A DNA stretch of 64,000 nt from Nitrososphaerota archaeon (GCA_021325595.1 JAJPGX010000034.1:1-64000), one strand, 5' to 3'. Numbered from the stretch's first letter, positions 18,022 through 27,648 are shown. Notes: generated from the letters alone by a model not told the origin. A program made the numbers and translations.

Positions 18022-20334
18022 TCATCCTGTCAGAATGTAACCCTCGTCAAGGCTTACTGTAGCCGATGCCTCACTGAGATTAGCTGTAGGATTGTAACCA
18101 TAAGTATAACAGCCTTCTTTTCCTGTGTTGATGTTTATTCCCATCCAGCCATCGCAATAGCTGCTGTACGCCGTAGTTATGAGACCACTCTGGGCATTCT
18201 CGTCTGTGTATACCTCAAACTCTACCAAGTCCCCTGTGTGAGCCTGTACTGTTACAGTTCCAGATATCGGAAGATCAGATACGTTGTATGTATCAACAGA
18301 GTATGGAAATGGGTTTGTTTGTGTAAAACTATACTGTCCGTACTGGGTAAAGCTTGGGCTTATTGTATAGCTTTGAATCGTCTGCGATGAATATCCTATA
18401 GGCGGCTGCGAAGTGTAAAGCGTCTTGGTACCAACAAGGTTCCCGTTAACATATGTCTTGAGATAGACTGCCAGGGTTGAGGAACCAGAATAGTAGTTGG
18501 CATTTGCAGATACCGTAAGAGAGATTATTCCATTTAGTGTACCATCATGTGTTGCAATCACTGTTGCTTCGCCGCCTACACCAGCATTAGCGGAGACTGC
18601 TTTTGTAAGACTGTAGTGAGAGTCGGATGCACTGTCTCCTGAAAGTACCGTGACCCCTGGATCTCCTATAACATCAGCTATTGCAATCTTCATCGGTGTA
18701 CCGTTGGCAGAAAATCCCACGTTCTTCATGGATGGAAGTGTAGGTATCAACAGTGCAGTGCCAGATTCATACTGTCCTGCCAGGTATGGTACCTGTATGG
18801 TATCACTTATTGATACATTGCTGATTGTCATCTTTATTGGGACTGGCACCCGGATGAACGCAAACGGAACATGAATCTGTGATGGGCCGTCATAGTTAAA
18901 CGAGTTTTTGTTTATTGTATCAAGCACAAGAGACGTGATGGTCCCGCGATACCACAACGAGTTTGGATATAGAACCAACAGACCGCCAGGCAGCTGGTCC
19001 CCAGTCTGAAATCCTATCTGGGATACATCAAATATCACAGGACTGCCATCAGATGGTGTAAGCCCAGCTGCTCCCACCATGCCATTCTTTACTATCTCAT
19101 ATGGAGTGTTTGGAGGAAGACCATTTATCTTGAGATAGGAGAATGTATTTGGATCGTACTGTTGTGCAGATGCTGCAAGAACACCTGCGTTTGGTTGAGT
19201 GGATATCAGATACAGTTGTCTGTTATCGTTTGGAAATGTGTAGGTCTGCTCAAAGTTGCTGCCAAAGTTGAGTAGCTGCGAGTAAGGTGTCTTATCATAT
19301 ATCACAAAGATTGCATTGGAGGGCGCTGATACCCCATTGTAATTTGTATTAGAATAACTAATTCCTGTCACATGAAATCCGTTGCTTGTCTGGTAACCAC
19401 CGATTGAGGCTGGAGTGTCACTAGTGGAAGAGCATGTAGACCATCCACGGTATCCACAGCGATAGGAACTTGTTACTTGAAGATATCCAACAAGTCCCTT
19501 TGCATCAGATACTGTAAAATCAAGCGGCACTGACGCACTCATTGATGTTGGATATGATCCAGACTGGTATTGCCAGCAGGTCCAGTAGTAGTACCATGGA
19601 TACTGTGGGTAGGGGTGGACATAACCGCAAGTCCAGCTGTAACTTGGATAGTAATTAGAGTATGTGAACGACGCCGGAGCATTTGCAAGCTGCCAGCCAT
19701 TAGTACCATCATATGACAGCTTTGTAAGATCAACGGACGGATCCGAGAGAACATACTGCAGGCTATCGCCACTTGGTATTGTACCACGAAGTATTACCTG
19801 TCGTCCCGCAAGACTATTCATCTTCATGACAATTGTTCCAGATGGATTGGGAGAGATCTGTACATCATTTGAGCTAACTGTGGGAGAGACACTACCACTT
19901 AGTAGCTTGGTATCAGTAAATGACAGTATGTTTGGCGGCCCTGGTTCCTGTACTAGCTGGCCGTTGGAATAATCATATGTACTGTAAAATTCTGGCATCG
20001 ATAACGAAACAGAGCTGTCGTTGTTCTGTATCAATGCAGCAAAGTCTGTTCCTGATGGAATGGAAACATACGGTTGAATTGGCGTGGTGGTACCAATGTA
20101 TCCTGAACCGTAAACAAGTGTTCCCTGTGGCTGTACTGTCTGGATTCTTGCCGCAGTTCCAAGTCCTGCTCCTAAGATACTACCGTTGTTTGTACCGTTA
20201 GAGGGCGATGTCTTTTGTACTGTAAAGACATTGCCAAGGTCTGTTACAATTTGAATTTGTGTTGCAAATGCGTCATTGGATATCGTACTTGCCATAAGAG
20301 CTAGAAAAAGTAACGCTAATTTTTTCATAGACAC
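18022..20334 (-). CDS. large secreted protein with aromatic-rich segment
   Basis: A 770 aa protein with a Sec signal peptide (KKLALLFLALMAS...DAFA). It is rich in Ser, Thr, Tyr, Gly and Pro with a beta-strand pattern. Around residues 230-265 it has a striking Tyr/Trp/Pro-rich stretch, and pairs of Cys (for example in CGYRGWSTCSS) could form disulfides. No C-terminal membrane helix is evident. It lies 49 bases upstream of the 931 aa gene in the same direction, so they probably share a transcript. A start two codons later (20328) is also possible. Function unknown; likely a surface or released protein. Confidence 0.7.
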   Translation of the reverse strand: MSMKKLALLFLALMASTISNDAFATQIQIVTDLGNVFTVQKTSPSNGTNNGSILGAGLGTAARIQTVQPQGTLVYGSGYIGTTTPIQPYVSIPSGTDFAALIQNNDSSVSLSMPEFYSTYDYSNGQLVQEPGPPNILSFTDTKLLSGSVSPTVSSNDVQISPNPSGTIVMKMNSLAGRQVILRGTIPSGDSLQYVLSDPSVDLTKLSYDGTNGWQLANAPASFTYSNYYPSYSWTCGYVHPYPQYPWYYYWTCWQYQSGSYPTSMSASVPLDFTVSDAKGLVGYLQVTSSYRCGYRGWSTCSSTSDTPASIGGYQTSNGFHVTGISYSNTNYNGVSAPSNAIFVIYDKTPYSQLLNFGSNFEQTYTFPNDNRQLYLISTQPNAGVLAASAQQYDPNTFSYLKINGLPPNTPYEIVKNGMVGAAGLTPSDGSPVIFDVSQIGFQTGDQLPGGLLVLYPNSLWYRGTITSLVLDTINKNSFNYDGPSQIHVPFAFIRVPVPIKMTISNVSISDTIQVPYLAGQYESGTALLIPTLPSMKNVGFSANGTPMKIAIADVIGDPGVTVLSGDSASDSHYSLTKAVSANAGVGGEATVIATHDGTLNGIISLTVSANANYYSGSSTLAVYLKTYVNGNLVGTKTLYTSQPPIGYSSQTIQSYTISPSFTQYGQYSFTQTNPFPYSVDTYNVSDLPISGTVTVQAHTGDLVEFEVYTDENAQSGLITTAYSSYCDGWMGININTGKEGCYTYGYNPTANLSEASATVSLDEGYILTG

Positions 20335-20367
20335 AAAGAAAGAGATTTTTTTAAGGAGTTTGGAAGG

Positions 20368-20706
20368 TCAGTTAAGATATTTCGAGGGAATAATTCCCGT
20401 AAGATTGAAGGTACTATTGCTGAAGGGTTTGATCTGAGCATCGTAAGGGATTCTCATGATGAGATTTCCCTTATCATCTAAAATTCGGATGTATTTTATA
20501 TTGATTGGATTGTTTTGCGGATTCTTGATATCAAGTGTGTTACCTGTGTAGGAAGCTACAGCAGTTTCTTTTTCCTTGTTGTTGCGTATGGTATCAATCG
20601 TATTTGCCTTTTGCATATAGGATACGTTTTGACTCTCTACATAAAGTATCATTGCAACTCCAACGATAACAATTATTGTTACTGCAATTGCAAGTGGAAG
20701 GGACAT
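20368..20706 (-). CDS. small N-terminally anchored pilin-like protein
   Basis: A 112 aa protein with one N-terminal membrane helix (LPLAIAVTIIVIVGVAMILY) and an outside domain of beta strands (IKYIRILDDKGNLIMRIP). The size and layout match minor pilins or archaellin-like accessory proteins, but the basic K/R-G/A cleavage site of class III signal peptides is not present. It lies 33 bases upstream of the 770 aa secreted-protein gene. The intergenic stretch 20707-20775 separates it from a divergent plus-strand gene and must hold both promoters. Confidence 0.65.
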   Translation of the reverse strand: MSLPLAIAVTIIVIVGVAMILYVESQNVSYMQKANTIDTIRNNKEKETAVASYTGNTLDIKNPQNNPINIKYIRILDDKGNLIMRIPYDAQIKPFSNSTFNLTGIIPSKYLN

Positions 20707-20775
20707 GATTCCAAATCATGGTACATCATTTAAGGGATTGACAATCTCTTTTATTGTATTCAAATTCATGATTAC

Positions 20776-21069
20776 ATGATAGGCTTATCAAAAGGACAAG
20801 AGATTTTTGACAAGCTCAAAGTTTGGAGCAAGATGGGTTCCGGAGTACTGTATTTACTCAATACCGGCATCTCCTTGGAAATTTCAGGAAAGGGTCTTGC
20901 CCTTGAGCTAAACTATGATGAGATCATACTTGTAAAAGAAATAAAAAAAGAAACGCTTTTGATCTCATGGAAGGAGAACGCGGAAACATACGATATCAGA
21001 TTTAATGTCAAAAATGCAAGTGAGGTTGCTCAGAAGATAAGATATCAAATTGGAAAGTCAGTGGGTTGA
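20776..21069 (+). CDS. PH-like domain protein, 97 aa
   Basis: A single small domain: MIGLSKGQEIFDKLKVWSKM, then GSGVLYLLNTGISLEISGKG and alternating strands ending in a helix. This is the strand/helix order of PH-like (GRAM/bPH) domains. It is clearly related to the first 95 residues of the protein at 38644-39447 (both share GxGxLYLLNxGI and a D/N-H/E-L strand). Such domains bind proteins or membranes. Its 3' end overlaps the convergent gene at 21058 by 12 bases. Confidence 0.65.
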   Translation: MIGLSKGQEIFDKLKVWSKMGSGVLYLLNTGISLEISGKGLALELNYDEIILVKEIKKETLLISWKENAETYDIRFNVKNASEVAQKIRYQIGKSVG

Positions 21070-22098
21070 ATTTGTAAAATTGCCACCTAGTGACTTTAAT
21101 TCCTTTAGGATCTGCGCTTCACTTGTAACATTAAATGGCTGGGTATAGTTCTGATTAAATGGTATAGTATTGTTTTGTAAAGTTTGAGTTAGATTGCCCG
21201 GTGGAAAAATGATACCAGTCTGATTTATTGGTGGCAAAGTCTTGACAGGTTGTGTCTGGTTGACATAGTTTGGATTCTGTTGTGTCATATAGTTAGGAGC
21301 CTGAGCATACAAAAGAGGATTGGAACATAACGCCATGATACCAATACCTTGAGAGATTCCATTATTGGCCTGTGCGTTGTTTGTCTCTAGTTTGAGCTGG
21401 TAAAGTATTGGCGGGTCAGAATTGTACACCTTGGAATCATAAATTGTCTGCTCAATTGGGAACGGAAATCCATCCTTGATGTATATGGTATTGTCTTTTA
21501 CTACATCAAATCCAATCTCGTAAACTCCAGTCGAGTTGGAAGCTGTATCAATTGAGGTAAATCTTGTAACAGTCAGTTGCGGAACGGGTGACACGTAATC
21601 ATCTACAAAACCCCACGAGCTGCCAATCTCCAGGGTTTGTGGTTTGAACGTATTTGCATATTTTTGGAGATAGAGTAGCGTATGTGAGAGCGATGTAGCA
21701 TAATTCATGCTGGAGCCGTCTGTAGTTATGGTACCAAAGTCTTCTGTGATACGCAGTATGGCAGGCCACTGGTTTGTTGAACCATCAGGTGTAAAGGTAC
21801 CCTGTACTATCCAGCTCCAGCCTGTATCATCCTGAAGTAATGATACAAAGTCAAGCTTTGCCTGATAGCATGTAGTAGCACCGTTTAATGTTGGCTTGAT
21901 GGTACGATCACAAATGTGATATGTGAAGCTCTCTCCTGGAGAGATTCCTTTTCCAATGTACCATGATGGATATTCTTTTTGTTTTTCAATGACCATACTT
22001 TCAAAACTATTGTCAAAGCCTAATGCATATGCAACTGTACAAAGTGATAGTACAGAGATTATTGCAATGACAATAACAAATCGTAACACATGTAACAT
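21058..22098 (-). CDS. secreted protein with signal peptide
   Basis: A 346 aa protein with an N-terminal signal (LRFVIVIAIISVLSLCTVAYA), a domain of about 250 residues with two conserved-looking Cys (CDRTIKP and TCYQAK) and a Gln/Asn/Pro-rich tail. The opening after the signal, with WYIGKGISPGESFTYHICD, resembles archaeal surface proteins, but I cannot name a family. It is divergent from the VirB4-N-like gene at 22159, sharing a 60 base promoter region. Confidence 0.65.
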   Translation of the reverse strand: MLHVLRFVIVIAIISVLSLCTVAYALGFDNSFESMVIEKQKEYPSWYIGKGISPGESFTYHICDRTIKPTLNGATTCYQAKLDFVSLLQDDTGWSWIVQGTFTPDGSTNQWPAILRITEDFGTITTDGSSMNYATSLSHTLLYLQKYANTFKPQTLEIGSSWGFVDDYVSPVPQLTVTRFTSIDTASNSTGVYEIGFDVVKDNTIYIKDGFPFPIEQTIYDSKVYNSDPPILYQLKLETNNAQANNGISQGIGIMALCSNPLLYAQAPNYMTQQNPNYVNQTQPVKTLPPINQTGIIFPPGNLTQTLQNNTIPFNQNYTQPFNVTSEAQILKELKSLGGNFTNSTH

Positions 22099-22158
22099 GA
22101 TATCGATTCTTTAAAAAGAGAAAATTTTGCTTTAAATTTTAGACTTTAATCAAATGAC

Positions 22159-23274
22159 ATGATAAAACAAGAGGAAGAGTTTTCTTGGCTTGAACTCAAG
22201 CCCCAACAAAAGTTCAAAGACGATGAGGAAAACAATATACTCAAAATTATACAGCATGCCTCAGAGTTTGCATTTTTTGTATTTCGTAACAAATCTGAAA
22301 TGAAAATAATTGTCAGAACTAGAAAAAATGATCAGGATCTCTTCAAGACTATTGCAGGTGTCAGCGCTGAACTAGTTGAAAGACCACATTTTGGCAACAT
22401 GGTTACAAAGTATCTAAAGATGAAGAATAACCGCTCCTTTGTTCCACTTGTAGATCTTAAGAACATAACAAAAAGCAATCTCTATTCAAAATTATGGGCA
22501 GAACAGCGTGATTCCATGATGGCCTGTTTTGTTTGTGATCAGACCAAAAAGATCTCGTTTGAGATTGATAGAAAGATCAATGCGCTTGAGAGACGAGCCG
22601 CTACAAAAGGGGTTACTCTTTCAGGCAAGAACAAGTCAGAGCTTGCGGTTGCAAAACAAAAACGAGAAGGCCATAGTTACTACAGCTGTACTCTGGTATT
22701 TGGAGTACAGACTAGTACCCCTGCATTATCAGAAATACAGGCTGAAAAACGCAGAATGATAGAGGAAGAGAGAAATCTATTTGAATCAAGGGCAAAAAAC
22801 CTCAAATCGCTTGACAGGAAGGAGTTTAGAAAGGAATACGATATTCTAAGAGAATCATACAAAAAGGCAATCAAAAAGATTGAAGATGATTTTATATCAG
22901 ATCTCAAAACTGTAAGAGAAGATATCAAGGAAACAACCAGTATACTTGATAAGATAATCAGCAATGTTTTGCTCAACAGCTTTGCACATCGAATTGCTAC
23001 ACGCAAGGTCAGATTTTCATTTGGAAAGAAGAGTTTCAGGCAAAGACTTGCTGAGATGTTTGGCATGACCGCTATTGATCCATATGCCTTTGTTCCAAAG
23101 AAACCGCATTCAAAAAACATGATACTAACGGAGATTGAGCTTGCATTCTTTACATCATTGCCACAGGAACATGATGTGCAAACAATCAACTTTGGCATTG
23201 GTCCCACCCCAACCTTTGTACATGGTCAGACAGAAGAGATAGGCGATACTGATCTTACCCCAGACTTTGGTTGA
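22159..23274 (+). CDS. VirB4/TraG-like N-terminal-half protein without ATPase core
   Basis: A 371 aa soluble protein. Features that recall the N-terminal regions of VirB4/TraG/HerA-type conjugation ATPases are the KSEMKIIVRTRKND opening, a central long coiled coil (about 190-265) and a closing segment with ELAFFTSLPQEHDVQ and NFGIGPTPTFVHGQ, which in such proteins sits just before the Walker A domain. No Walker A or B is present. It could be the separated partner of the 862 aa ATPase at 1566-4154, whose own N-terminus is short. The split-protein reading is inference. Confidence 0.55.
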   Translation: MIKQEEEFSWLELKPQQKFKDDEENNILKIIQHASEFAFFVFRNKSEMKIIVRTRKNDQDLFKTIAGVSAELVERPHFGNMVTKYLKMKNNRSFVPLVDLKNITKSNLYSKLWAEQRDSMMACFVCDQTKKISFEIDRKINALERRAATKGVTLSGKNKSELAVAKQKREGHSYYSCTLVFGVQTSTPALSEIQAEKRRMIEEERNLFESRAKNLKSLDRKEFRKEYDILRESYKKAIKKIEDDFISDLKTVREDIKETTSILDKIISNVLLNSFAHRIATRKVRFSFGKKSFRQRLAEMFGMTAIDPYAFVPKKPHSKNMILTEIELAFFTSLPQEHDVQTINFGIGPTPTFVHGQTEEIGDTDLTPDFG

Positions 23275-23376
23275 ACTCGTGTGAATAGATAATTAATTGA
23301 GGTGTGTTTGGTTTCACGTCTAGTGTTCTACTCCTTTGATCGAATCTGTTAAATTCAAACAAGAAAAAGTGTTTTC

Positions 23377-23493
23377 ATGTCATACAAATGCAAGGAATGC
23401 AACCTAGAGTTTTTCTCAACAGAAGGCTTGGAGGTTCATTTTACCAGAGCACACAAGAAAAATGATCCAAATGTCTTGGATTCCTTTGCTTAG
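23377..23493 (+). CDS. C2H2 zinc-finger mini-protein
   Basis: A 38 aa protein, MSYKCKECNLEFFSTEGLEV and onward, ending in DPNVLDSFA. It has the exact C2H2 spacing C-x2-C-x12-H-x4-H (residues 5, 8, 21 and 26). Single-finger proteins of this size are known in archaea and their viruses and plasmids and may bind DNA. ATG start, about 100 bases after the preceding gene, converging with the gene ending at 23508. Confidence 0.75.
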   Translation: MSYKCKECNLEFFSTEGLEVHFTRAHKKNDPNVLDSFA

Positions 23494-23507
23494 ATGTCTT
23501 GACTAGT

Positions 23508-25682
23508 TCAATTATCACCGAAACCTAACGCTGCTGCAAAACCTTTCCAGTATCTTTTGATAAATCCGTATCCAATGACTGCTACTATCAGTATCAAGAC
23601 AGCTGTAATGATGGTATCATAGTGATAAGTTGGCGCAGATATGGAATCATTAGGTTCAAATGTCTTGGATGCCTTGCCGCCCCAGGCGTTGAATGCCTCA
23701 ACTGTAGCATTTGCATTTCTGTCAGACAAAAGCAGAGTACATCCTCTTGTACAGGTCACGTTCTGGACCTTGCCGTCAATGAGAATCTGTGAGTATGGCC
23801 CAAAGTTATTGTCAGGATAGATGTTTACCAACCCCTGATATCTGGTACCGTTGAGGATGTTGTCCTGGTCCATATTTATGACATACCTCCAGTTGGTATC
23901 AAACTGGAAACCGCGCTCAAGAAATGATAATTGTTTTGTTCCTGCGGTAATGGTGACGTTGTAGGGCGACGGCTGCTCATAGACAAGATTTAGAGGCAAA
24001 TCAAGCGGGTTTTGTGCAAATACCTTGTATACATTAGGTATTACCATGGAGGTAAGATTTGCTTGCATGTTTATCACACCAGATGCCGCAGCTACGTCTT
24101 GCTTTCCATACATGTCATCAAGTACAATTCCAGCAAATATCTTGTCCCTGTCATGGACTACTTTTTCTCGTATGAAATCCTGCTCGTATGTAGCATTCTC
24201 TGTAAAGTCTGGAATCATCATCAAGTGTAGTGGAATGTGATTTATGGAGCCATCCGAATGCAATGCTATCACAATGACATCGGTGCTGAATCTAGTGTGA
24301 GGATATCCAAAATAATATTTTGTCAGGTTGTATGTGTTAAATCCAGCAAAGTTTGAAGACTGTAATGTATTGATTATTGTTGAATTGTCATATCTTGTCT
24401 TCAGGATGGTATACAGTATTGGATGATTAAAGATTATTTTACCGTATCCTGCTTGCACAAACATCGCAGAATTTTTCCCAGATTGCAAGGCATTGTCATG
24501 ATAGCTGAAATTTTCATCAACGATATCAGCAGGATAAGATCCAGACCAGGTCATGGACTGGTTTAGCGGTATGGGTGTAAGTATCTTGTAAGCAAAACTT
24601 GTATACACAAAACTGTTTATCTTGCTTCTACGATCTGGATGAATTACAGAAGAACCATCATCTTGACCTCCACCAACTGAACCATAATAGTGAAGTGCAA
24701 CGGCCGGTCTCTTGCCAAACCCCCACCAGCTGCTGTCCTTTAACACAGCGTACGGATAATTCTTGTAAACAGGTTCGTACTGTACCACCAACGCAGTTAT
24801 AGAATTATCGCCTTCACCTATCTTGCGACCTAGATTGTAAACTGTAGTATGATAATAGAAAATGTGTCTATGAATGTCAGCTAGCGTTGTGGAATTGTAT
24901 GCAGTATGGCCTTCTTCATACTCGAAATTATAACTCCATGGTTCTATTGCAGGTTTTGAAAATGTGTATGGACAGTTTCTTTGATGACATTCATAGCTGC
25001 CAATTAATGGTATATCTGATCTTGAATCTGTATGAGTATCAATTGTTCCAAATCTCTCATTTTTCCATTTGTAATGAGGATCAAAGACGATATTGATTCC
25101 ATCCCAGACATAGTATGTGCCATCACCATTTCTCATTTTGTAGTCATCATGGTCTGTAAAATTTTCGAATTTTAGCGCGATAGTTACCTGTGGTTTGATT
25201 ATGGGTGGCGAGTACGAATCTCCGCCCGATGTATACCCCTTGTAGCATTTGTCTATCCCACATACTAGTCCGAATGCCACAACAACTTGTGAGAGACGAG
25301 CACTGCTGGTGGTGGTGCCAATCTCTGCATGGCCATACTCGTAGTAATGACCGTTGCCTTGATCATCGTAAGATACAGGCCCCTGCTGTATGTTACCAAT
25401 TGTCAAGCCAGAAGCCTGTATGGGTTTTGGATAGATGGACCAGCAATTCTGGGTCCACGATACCAGAATACCAAAATCAAAAGCGTCGCCAGGATAATAC
25501 GTACCATCTGGATTTTGTCTTGTAAACGTCTGCCCCTTTATTGTGATCTGTGAAGCGTGTGGAAAGATGTGGACATAGACATGGCATGACGGATCTACAT
25601 ACCCATTTGCATTTGGTATTGATGGTATCAAAGAAGCAATAACTAAAATCATAATTGATATTGCAGTCTTGGTTTTTTGCAC
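23508..25682 (-). CDS. large membrane-anchored surface protein
   Basis: A 724 aa protein with a Sec signal (MQKTKTAISIMILVIASLIPS...NANG) and a C-terminal membrane helix (TIITAVLILIVAVIGYGFI) with a short basic tail. The exterior is rich in Tyr, His, Asn and Gly and has several Cys pairs (CHQRNC, CTRGC, CGIDKC) likely forming disulfides. No enzyme motif was recognised. A pilin-like gene lies just upstream (25716), suggesting both belong to the cell-contact apparatus. Function inferred from context only. Confidence 0.72.
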   Translation of the reverse strand: MQKTKTAISIMILVIASLIPSIPNANGYVDPSCHVYVHIFPHASQITIKGQTFTRQNPDGTYYPGDAFDFGILVSWTQNCWSIYPKPIQASGLTIGNIQQGPVSYDDQGNGHYYEYGHAEIGTTTSSARLSQVVVAFGLVCGIDKCYKGYTSGGDSYSPPIIKPQVTIALKFENFTDHDDYKMRNGDGTYYVWDGINIVFDPHYKWKNERFGTIDTHTDSRSDIPLIGSYECHQRNCPYTFSKPAIEPWSYNFEYEEGHTAYNSTTLADIHRHIFYYHTTVYNLGRKIGEGDNSITALVVQYEPVYKNYPYAVLKDSSWWGFGKRPAVALHYYGSVGGGQDDGSSVIHPDRRSKINSFVYTSFAYKILTPIPLNQSMTWSGSYPADIVDENFSYHDNALQSGKNSAMFVQAGYGKIIFNHPILYTILKTRYDNSTIINTLQSSNFAGFNTYNLTKYYFGYPHTRFSTDVIVIALHSDGSINHIPLHLMMIPDFTENATYEQDFIREKVVHDRDKIFAGIVLDDMYGKQDVAAASGVINMQANLTSMVIPNVYKVFAQNPLDLPLNLVYEQPSPYNVTITAGTKQLSFLERGFQFDTNWRYVINMDQDNILNGTRYQGLVNIYPDNNFGPYSQILIDGKVQNVTCTRGCTLLLSDRNANATVEAFNAWGGKASKTFEPNDSISAPTYHYDTIITAVLILIVAVIGYGFIKRYWKGFAAALGFGDN

Positions 25683-25715
25683 TGCTCAAAAGATTTGAAA
25701 TGTTAAAAAACACGG

Positions 25716-26135
25716 TCAGTAGAGTGAAAATTCAAAAATTGAACCGTTTGATGTGACAAGCTGCATCTTGGAGCCTGATCTGTCCGTATCAATTACTATC
25801 GGTTCCCTTACAGGCAGAGATTGTGTTGTGGTACCATTGATGTATGATATTGTATATGATGTCTTTATCCCATCCACCATTATGCTATCTATCTGCAGAT
25901 TTGTCATTCCATAGTTTACTACTTCTGCCTCTGACCCTGCAGAGGTGTTCCTTCCCGCGATAAATGATACACTCTCTGACATTCTGTTCTGGGAGGAGGT
26001 CAGCATCTGTGAAGCGCTCTGCTGCTGCTTGCCAAACTGGTTTGTAGATGCAGCGATGACTAGTCCTGCAATTGCAAGTGTAATTGCAAACATCAATGCC
26101 GCTGAATATATTTCAGATATGGCTTTTCGTTTCAT
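25716..26135 (-). CDS. archaeal type IV prepilin
   Basis: A 139 aa prepilin. The N-terminus MKRKAISEIYSAALMFAITL is a class III signal peptide: a basic stretch, the K-A cleavage site before ISEIY, then a hydrophobic helix. The remaining 100 residues are beta-rich. It would be processed by the prepilin peptidase at 36032 and assembled by the FlaI/VirB11-like ATPase and TadC-like platform. It is transcribed toward the 724 aa surface protein gene, 33 bases away. Confidence 0.8.
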   Translation of the reverse strand: MKRKAISEIYSAALMFAITLAIAGLVIAASTNQFGKQQQSASQMLTSSQNRMSESVSFIAGRNTSAGSEAEVVNYGMTNLQIDSIMVDGIKTSYTISYINGTTTQSLPVREPIVIDTDRSGSKMQLVTSNGSIFEFSLY

Positions 26136-26266
26136 TGTAAAATCAAGTACTGGGAGAATTAAAGCACTTGATTAAACCTACAATTTATGAAAATCCTACA
26201 CTTGTGCAAGAATACCACTAAATACATATAAGAATTCAGTGGTCTTTTTGGACAAAACTCTCTTCC

Positions 26267-26995
26267 TTAACGCGCAAGCTCGGTTATGACGCGTGATACT
26301 TCATCTGACCCTATGCCTATTGCATTGGAGACTGCATCGTATTCATCTTGTGTAAACTTTGATACGACGGCAGATATTGAAGGAACATCCAGTATTTTCT
26401 GAACCTTTTCTTTTAGTTCCGGAAGCTCGATATCCGAATACCACAAAAGGGCGTATATGTCTGAGATGTCCTTTATGCGCTTGTCATCCTTGTTTCTGGA
26501 AGGTACAGATTTTAGCTTTGTAGCAATCAGGATTTCAGGCGTGGGTAGCCTGAATTTGCCTCCAAATTCACTCAGAGAAATGAATTTTTGCCCTACAAAA
26601 ACATGAGAAAGAAGGGGCTCATCAAGAAGCGGAAATCCTACAATCTTTTGTGCAGCTTTGTGTATATTGTCTACCATTGGATCCACATACAGCTGGAACA
26701 TTTCATATGAAGGCTTTTTTCTCGATTCTGCTTCGCTGAGTTCCTTCTTTGTATTTATGTCGTAATGTTTTACAAATCTTGAACCCAATCCATTAAATCC
26801 TCGAGATTTTAGAATTTTCACCGACTGAGCAAATGCAGATTTTTCTAGATCCGTTGAAGACCAATTTGGATCTATGTGAAATCCAAGATCTATATCTCGT
26901 GAACCAAGATAATTTCTTCCGTTGGTTTTGTTAAATTTTGTATTTACTGTAAGGTAGACTGCCCATCCGCCAAGAAGGCATACTGGTTCTTTCAT
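26267..26995 (-). CDS. AbiEii-like nucleotidyltransferase toxin
   Basis: A 242 aa nucleotidyltransferase-fold protein. CLLGGWAVYL and GSRDIDLGF are the GG...DxD motifs of the AbiEii/DUF1814 group, whose members act as toxins of type IV toxin-antitoxin pairs. It follows a winged-helix gene, as toxin follows antitoxin. The reading frame runs on upstream of this ATG through HLTAVFSQ, which looks like part of the domain. A CTG at 27055, 9 bases after a strong GGAGG, may be the true start and would overlap the antitoxin gene by 17 bases. Confidence 0.75.
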   Translation of the reverse strand: MKEPVCLLGGWAVYLTVNTKFNKTNGRNYLGSRDIDLGFHIDPNWSSTDLEKSAFAQSVKILKSRGFNGLGSRFVKHYDINTKKELSEAESRKKPSYEMFQLYVDPMVDNIHKAAQKIVGFPLLDEPLLSHVFVGQKFISLSEFGGKFRLPTPEILIATKLKSVPSRNKDDKRIKDISDIYALLWYSDIELPELKEKVQKILDVPSISAVVSKFTQDEYDAVSNAIGIGSDEVSRVITELAR

Positions 26996-27038
26996 TTGTG
27001 AAAATACTGCTGTCAGATGCCCCTGCGATATTTCAGTT

Positions 27039-27647
27039 TCATAATCTTCGTACAGAGTTCTTCTCCTCCTTTTCCAACAACATTTCTGCGGCTTCCACAG
27101 CTACCAGTCCCTCCACCAAGAGATCAACTATCAGTTGTGGCACAGATACTAAAGTCAATCCCTTTTTAACAAAAGAATTGTAGAAGACATGATTGTCTGT
27201 CATAAGAATTCTCACATTTCCTTTTCCAACCAGTCCTTTTTCTGAAAGGATGTTATGCCATTCCTTCAGATCCTTTGAATCTATGTAAAAGTCCACCCTT
27301 GATGGAAACAAATAACTTTGAACCAAATTTTCTGCAGAGTATGTAGTAAGTGCGTACTTCATGTTGGTTTTACGAAGGATATCAAGTGGTTCTCTTATCA
27401 TGTACTCTCTGGTCTTTGGTGTTATCTTCCAATCACGCCAAAGCAAAAAGAGCTCTTTGTATTTTCTTACTTTAGTGCCTTCAATCAATCCCTTTTTTTC
27501 AAGGCCTTTCAGGGTATCATGAACCCAAGAAAATGCGCTGTCTGTCAGTTTTGCCAGTTTGTACTGTGTGAGATCCCCATTTGGGTGATTTAGTAGTACC
27601 CTTAGCACTCTTTCCCTGATGTAACCCCTTTTTTCCTTGATTTCCAT
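27039..27647 (-). CDS. AbiEi-like winged-helix antitoxin
   Basis: A 202 aa protein with an N-terminal winged helix (RVLRVLLNHPNGDLTQYKLAK to about residue 65) and a C-terminal domain of the kind seen in AbiEi-type antitoxins, which repress their own promoter. The start at 27647 is preceded by TTATATAAAG about 24 bases upstream, suggesting a leaderless transcript, and by three related palindromic sites. Its 3' end meets the nucleotidyltransferase gene. The pair sits inside the pilus/conjugation gene block, probably stabilising it. Confidence 0.72.
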   Translation of the reverse strand: MEIKEKRGYIRERVLRVLLNHPNGDLTQYKLAKLTDSAFSWVHDTLKGLEKKGLIEGTKVRKYKELFLLWRDWKITPKTREYMIREPLDILRKTNMKYALTTYSAENLVQSYLFPSRVDFYIDSKDLKEWHNILSEKGLVGKGNVRILMTDNHVFYNSFVKKGLTLVSVPQLIVDLLVEGLVAVEAAEMLLEKEEKNSVRRL

Positions 27648-27648
27648 G

